Positions 7,102 through 10,042 of a stretch of 10,042 nt of DNA are shown one piece after another. Each line of letters starts with the position of its first letter. The stretch's first letter is position 1. Made by a program: the position numbers and the translations under genes. The notes under the pieces are model-generated. The model was not told the origin of the DNA. It saw only the letters and a program-made list of their open reading frames with translations, and searched no databases. The stretch is from SP202 sp036339395. Lineage in GTDB: Bacteria; Planctomycetota; Phycisphaerae; Phycisphaerales; SM1A02. The stretch lies in NCBI GenBank assembly GCA_036339395.1, contig JAYZBD010000119.1, positions 1 through 10,042 on the forward strand. Reading direction: 5' to 3'.

Positions 7102-8541
7102 ATGACCGTGTTCATCACAATTGGTTTCATCCTGCTCGAACTCTGCCTCGTGTTCGGCTTGGCAACGCACATCCTCCTCAGGAAATCCGGTTCAACCGAA
7201 GCTCGCTTGACGTGGATCCTCCTGGTAGTTCTTCTGCCCTATGCGGGTGCCGTTGCCTACCTGCTCCTGAGTGCTCCGAGGAGTTACAGGCATACGAAGC
7301 GGCACAGCGACGTACGGGGTTCAATGCCCAGTTGCCTCCGCACAAGGGCGATCGACCTGCCGAACCTGGAACCGGACCTTCCCGGACAATTCCAACCTGT
7401 CTTTACGCTGGCAGAATCGATTTCGGATACCGACGTGATGGCAGGTCACAGCCTGGAGCTGGTCGGATCGACGGAGGAGTTCTTCGATCGACTCGTAGAG
7501 GATATTCATGCCGCAACATCGACGGTCCACCTGCTCACCTACATTTATCTTGATGATGAAAGCGGACAACGAGTCGGCTCGGCCATGATCGAAGCCGCCG
7601 GTCGCGGTGTGGCCTGTCGTCTTATGGTTGATGGACTTGGATCGAACGAATTCCTGCGATCAAAGCTCCATGCAGAACTCGTACAGGCAGGTGTGAACGT
7701 AGTCGAATCTCTTCCGACAAGACTCTGGAAGGTATTGTGGTCGAGGATGGATGTACGAAATCACAGGAAGATCGTCGTCATCGACAATCGGATCGGGTGG
7801 ATCGGCAGCCAGAACATCGCCTCGAAATCCTTCTGTCACAAGCCACGTTTTGCCCCGTGGATCGACTGCATGGTACGAATACTCGGACCGGCCGTTCATG
7901 ATCTCCAGGAATTGTTCATCGAAGACTGGTGCCTCGATACAGGTGAACAACTTGCCGAATTGCTCGACCGCCCTCCAACCGTTCTTCCTGACGGAGCAAC
8001 GATCCAGATCATCGGCAGCGGACCGAACTTCAGGAATGAAGTTCTTCCAATGATCTTCCAGGCATCGATCGGCGCTGCCACTGATGAACTCATCATTACA
8101 ACGCCTTATTTCGTTCCAGATGTCGCTACTTCAGCTGCCATTCGTTCAGCTGCACTCCGTGGAGTCAGGACGAAGATCGTCGTACCCGCCCGCAATGATT
8201 CCCGCCTTGTATCACTTGCCAGCAGGGGACAATATGAGCGACTGCTTTCCGCAGGAGTTGAGATCCATGAGTTCACGGGTGGACTCCTTCATGCCAAGAC
8301 CATGACGGTGGATCGAGAGCTCTTCCTTGTCGGTTCTGCGAACCTCGACCGGAGAAGTCTCGAGCTCAACTTCGAGGTCAGCATGATCGGGTGGGACAGC
8401 GAGTTTGCCAGCAGGCTCAGGTTTCTCCAGGTCGAGTACATGGAACAGTCGACGGAGGTCAAACCGGCAGCATGGATGAAGCAATCCGCCCCCAGAAGGC
8501 TCATGAATAATGCTGCAGGGCTCCTGAGCCCCCTCTTGTAG
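7102..8541 (+). CDS. cls: Cardiolipin synthase (phospholipase D superfamily)
   Basis: Membrane enzyme that makes cardiolipin from phosphatidylglycerol, usually by joining two molecules with release of glycerol. The 479-residue protein begins with two membrane spans (about 3-26 and 36-57) in the PLDc_N arrangement typical of bacterial Cls. Two HKD catalytic motifs follow: NHRKIVVID with His221, Lys223 and Asp228, and LHAKTMTVD with His397, Lys399 and Asp404, the second trailed by GSANLDRRS. All catalytic residues and the normal Cls length are present, so it should be active. A phosphatidyltransferase with another acceptor is possible but less likely. It lies 58 bases after the ftsQ-like gene on the same strand and may share its transcript. 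Its position where ftsA/ftsZ would be expected is notable. Confidence 0.92.
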   Translation: MTVFITIGFILLELCLVFGLATHILLRKSGSTEARLTWILLVVLLPYAGAVAYLLLSAPRSYRHTKRHSDVRGSMPSCLRTRAIDLPNLEPDLPGQFQPVFTLAESISDTDVMAGHSLELVGSTEEFFDRLVEDIHAATSTVHLLTYIYLDDESGQRVGSAMIEAAGRGVACRLMVDGLGSNEFLRSKLHAELVQAGVNVVESLPTRLWKVLWSRMDVRNHRKIVVIDNRIGWIGSQNIASKSFCHKPRFAPWIDCMVRILGPAVHDLQELFIEDWCLDTGEQLAELLDRPPTVLPDGATIQIIGSGPNFRNEVLPMIFQASIGAATDELIITTPYFVPDVATSAAIRSAALRGVRTKIVVPARNDSRLVSLASRGQYERLLSAGVEIHEFTGGLLHAKTMTVDRELFLVGSANLDRRSLELNFEVSMIGWDSEFASRLRFLQVEYMEQSTEVKPAAWMKQSAPRRLMNNAAGLLSPLL

Positions 8542-8565
8542 ACCTGGTTCAAGGGTAATTTGAAT

Positions 8566-8582
8566 GGCCAGAGGCCTTTTTT
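8566..8582 (+). terminator. Probable intrinsic terminator after cls
   Basis: GGCC-aga-GGCC forms a short GC-rich hairpin directly followed by six T (8577-8582), 25 bases after the cls stop. The stem is only 4 bp, so strength is uncertain. An alternative pairing of AGGCC with GGCCT (8586 onward) would place the T-run in a loop. Position and T-run make termination of the murC-to-cls transcript the likely role. Confidence 0.5.
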
Positions 8583-8607
8583 CATCGGCCTACTCTCTTG
8601 CAACATG

Positions 8608-8635
8608 TTGAAACAGCACATCTTGGGGGTACAGT
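8608..8635 (+). promoter_or_regulatory. Candidate sigma-70-type promoter for the PEP-CTERM-type gene
   Basis: TTGAAA (8608-8613) and TACAGT (8630-8635) are 16 bases apart and match the housekeeping -35 (5 of 6) and -10 (4 of 6) consensus. They lie between the terminator and the ATG at 8676. This is found by eye only, and planctomycete promoters are poorly defined. Confidence 0.3.
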
Positions 8636-8675
8636 GTGGATATCAGGTTGAATCTTCGACCTCGACGAGAGCCAC

Positions 8676-9419
8676 ATGCACGCCATCCCTTTCCCAAAAT
8701 CCGTACTGCAGACATCCCTGGTACTTGGCTTGTTCGCCCTCGTGGCACTTGCTGGATCGGCTCATGCATCCGGGATCCGCATCACCGGGCCATCGATCTA
8801 CCTGGAACTGCAGGGTGGACAGGCTCCAGGAACCCTCGGTGACGGCCTCGAGATCTTCTCAGCGAACGACCTGGCGTTCATGCAGAACGAACTTGCTGCA
8901 GATGGCATCGAAACAGCCGGGCACATCACGATGTTCCTTGCTGAAACTGCCGATGGATGGTCCTTTGTCAGCCTCTTCGATGGCACCGGCAGGGGGTGCA
9001 TCGGTGGCAATGACTCCTTTCTCGGATTCAACTCGGTGACAGGCATCGAGGCACATCGTCATTGGAACACCGACCAGGGAGGCAGTGTCGACTGGTGGGA
9101 CCTGGGAAACCAGACGCAACTGGCTGACGGAACCTTCCAGTGGGAATCTGGAGAGACGTCCGAGGGCTTCGCCTGGGGAAATCTCTCGGAAGGCATGGCA
9201 GGTACTGCGACCTACGTCAACATGGGACTTGACCAGCTTGCGCCTTCCGCCATGTTCCAGTTCCTTACATGGGATGGTACGAAATGGGATCTCGCCCTCG
9301 GGGCGGATTTCGCCGATGGCAGTGATTCCTTCGCACTTGCATTCAAGGTCATCCCGGCACCGGGAGCTGTTGCACTGCTCGGTGTTGCAGGAATCGGGTT
9401 CCGCCGCAGGCGGCGCTGA
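8676..9419 (+). CDS. Exported protein with PEP-CTERM-type sorting tail, unknown function
   Basis: A 247-residue exported protein. Residues 1-31 are a clear signal peptide, with a hydrophobic core to Ala26 and an AHA cleavage site before Ser32. The last 22 residues are a sorting tail: IPAPGA at 226-231, a short hydrophobic span (VALLGVAGIGF) and five arginines at the very end. This is the PAPGA variant of PEP-CTERM seen in Phycisphaerae-like planctomycetes, processed by an exosortase that anchors or transfers the protein at the surface. The region between is acidic and rich in Gly, Asp and Trp, with pairs such as DWWD, and resembles a beta-sandwich surface protein, but I recognise no family. 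A weak GAGAG precedes the ATG. It converges on the dockerin gene with 5 bases between stops. No exosortase is in the window. Confidence 0.85.
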   Translation: MHAIPFPKSVLQTSLVLGLFALVALAGSAHASGIRITGPSIYLELQGGQAPGTLGDGLEIFSANDLAFMQNELAADGIETAGHITMFLAETADGWSFVSLFDGTGRGCIGGNDSFLGFNSVTGIEAHRHWNTDQGGSVDWWDLGNQTQLADGTFQWESGETSEGFAWGNLSEGMAGTATYVNMGLDQLAPSAMFQFLTWDGTKWDLALGADFADGSDSFALAFKVIPAPGAVALLGVAGIGFRRRRR

Positions 9420-9424
9420 ACTCC

Positions 9425-10042
9425 TCAGGCACATTCGCCCCAACTGGAAATGATCAGCAGCAGATCATTGACGTCGACAACGCCGTCTTCGTTGATGTCC
9501 GTTCCATCACTTCCACTGCTTCCCCACCCGGCGATCACCGACAGGAGGTCATTGACATCGACGGTGCCATCGCCATTGACATCCGGGGGACACGGGTTCC
9601 CGTCACATGCGCCCGGATCGACGCAACTCGTCCCCTGCCCCATCCATGAGCCGGCAAAGGCCTCGCAGATCAACTCCTCGACGTCGATGCAGTTGGAATT
9701 ATCGAGGCAACAGGCCCCCAAGGGCTGAGGACAGTCAGACTCGCCGCAGGTTGTTCCATCACCCTGGAAAATCCCGTCACCTGCACTGCATATCTCGGGT
9801 GTCACCCCATCGACACAGTTCCCGTCAGCGAGGCAACAGGCCCCTTCCGGGAAACAGGTGTACGAATCGCATGACTCGTCTGCGTGATGAACTCCCCCAC
9901 CGAGCAGGCAGAGGTCCTGTTCGAGATCGACGCATTCTCCCGTCGCCTCGATGCAGCATGCACCCACAGGCTGCGGACAGGACGACGTGTCACAGGTCGT
10001 ATCATCACCCTGGTAGTCACCGCCTATCGTCGTACAGTCTTC
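9425..10042 (-). CDS. Cysteine-rich GACC-repeat protein with C-terminal dockerin-like domain (N-terminus outside window)
   Basis: The minus-strand frame is open from the right edge to TGA at 9425-9427, giving the last 205 residues. The GTG at 9967 lies inside a repeat and is not the true start: the codons upstream of it continue the same pattern (GGDYQGDDTTC, then CPQP). The visible part holds the end of one repeat and three full modules of 40-42 residues, each opening with GACC and holding six Cys. The final 55 residues are a dockerin-like pair of calcium-binding loops, DVNGDGTVDVNDLL and DINEDGVVDVNDLL. It is very probably exported, as the many cysteines suggest disulfides. In planctomycetes such dockerin-like tails are common on large secreted proteins without a classical cellulosome; their partner is mostly unknown. 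The function of the missing N-terminal part cannot be told. Confidence 0.85.
   Translation of the reverse strand, partial: EDCTTIGGDYQGDDTTCDTSSCPQPVGACCIEATGECVDLEQDLCLLGGGVHHADESCDSYTCFPEGACCLADGNCVDGVTPEICSAGDGIFQGDGTTCGESDCPQPLGACCLDNSNCIDVEELICEAFAGSWMGQGTSCVDPGACDGNPCPPDVNGDGTVDVNDLLSVIAGWGSSGSDGTDINEDGVVDVNDLLLIISSWGECA
9428..9592 (-). other. Dockerin type I-like domain with two EF-hand loops
   Basis: Two calcium-loop motifs of the form D-x-N-x-D-G-x-x-D-x-x-D-L-L are separated by a Gly/Ser spacer and each is followed by I-x-x-W-G (IAGWG, ISSWG). This is the usual dockerin duplication. It begins with CPPD and ends with WGECA at the stop codon, so these end cysteines may form a closing disulfide. 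Its partner cohesin is not in the window. Confidence 0.8.
9593..10042 (-). repeat. Tandem six-cysteine modules (three full, one partial)
   Basis: Module borders on the minus strand are 9964-9845 (40 residues), 9844-9719 (42) and 9718-9593 (42), with the end of another at 10042-9965. The cysteine pattern is C-C-X(5-6)-C-X(7-8)-C-X(12-13)-C-X(4-5)-C, usually followed by PQP. At DNA level a 16-base stretch, CGAGGCAACAGGCCCC on the plus strand, recurs at 9703-9718 and 9829-9844 at the start of two modules. This suggests growth by duplication. Confidence 0.8.

Noticed and set aside
7065..7553. Plus-strand frame of 162 codons overlapping the start of cls
   Set aside because: It overlaps the membrane spans and first part of Cls in another frame and shows no domain.
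8859..9443. Minus-strand frame of 194 codons opposite the PEP-CTERM-type gene
   Set aside because: The plus strand has a signal peptide and sorting tail in one frame; the minus product has neither.
9965..9967. GTG 9967 as the start of the dockerin protein
   Set aside because: The frame upstream continues the cysteine repeat to the window edge (CPQP and TTC patterns), so the gene is partial.
9593..10042. Repeats at the right end as a possible CRISPR array
   Set aside because: They are imperfect, 120-126 bases long, in frame and encode a cysteine-rich protein.

Overview
The window looks like a piece of a planctomycete chromosome, most likely from a Phycisphaerae-type (often marine) lineage. 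Four things point there: a secreted protein ending in a PAPGA-type variant of the PEP-CTERM sorting tail with five arginines; a protein of tandem six-cysteine 'GACC' modules closed by a dockerin-like pair of EF-hand loops; a secreted SASA-family esterase; and a division/cell-wall cluster in the order murC-murB-ddl-ftsQ-like with no ftsA or ftsZ after it. This assignment rests on recognised protein style, not on a database search. The DNA is moderately GC-rich and most starts lack a strong Shine-Dalgarno sequence.

Layout. Bases 1-137 may hold the 5' end of a proline-rich gene on the minus strand that leaves the window (weak call). A secreted SGNH/SASA esterase (288-1298, +) converges on a sigma-54-dependent NtrC-type response regulator (1304-2689, -), with only 5 bases between their stop codons. 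The regulator is divergent from the peptidoglycan operon: murC (2765-4246), murB (4243-5181) and ddl (5178-6068) overlap by four bases at each junction. After a 120-base spacer rich in inverted repeats comes a membrane-anchored FtsQ/DivIB-like protein (6189-7043), then a cardiolipin synthase (7102-8541) followed by a probable intrinsic terminator. The right end holds a secreted PEP-CTERM-type protein of unknown function (8676-9419, +). It converges, again with 5 bases between stops, on the 3' part of the cysteine-rich/dockerin protein (9425-10042, -), whose N-terminus lies outside the window.

How it fits together. MurC adds L-Ala to UDP-MurNAc, MurB makes UDP-MurNAc from its enolpyruvyl precursor, and Ddl makes the D-Ala-D-Ala dipeptide. 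The FtsQ-like protein would link this to septal wall synthesis, and Cls makes the anionic lipid cardiolipin. The right-hand genes and the esterase encode exported proteins. The main points of interest are the truncated dcw cluster that runs into cls, and the cell-surface pair at the right end. I found no tRNA, rRNA, CRISPR array, transposase or integrase, and no clearly new defence or mobile system.
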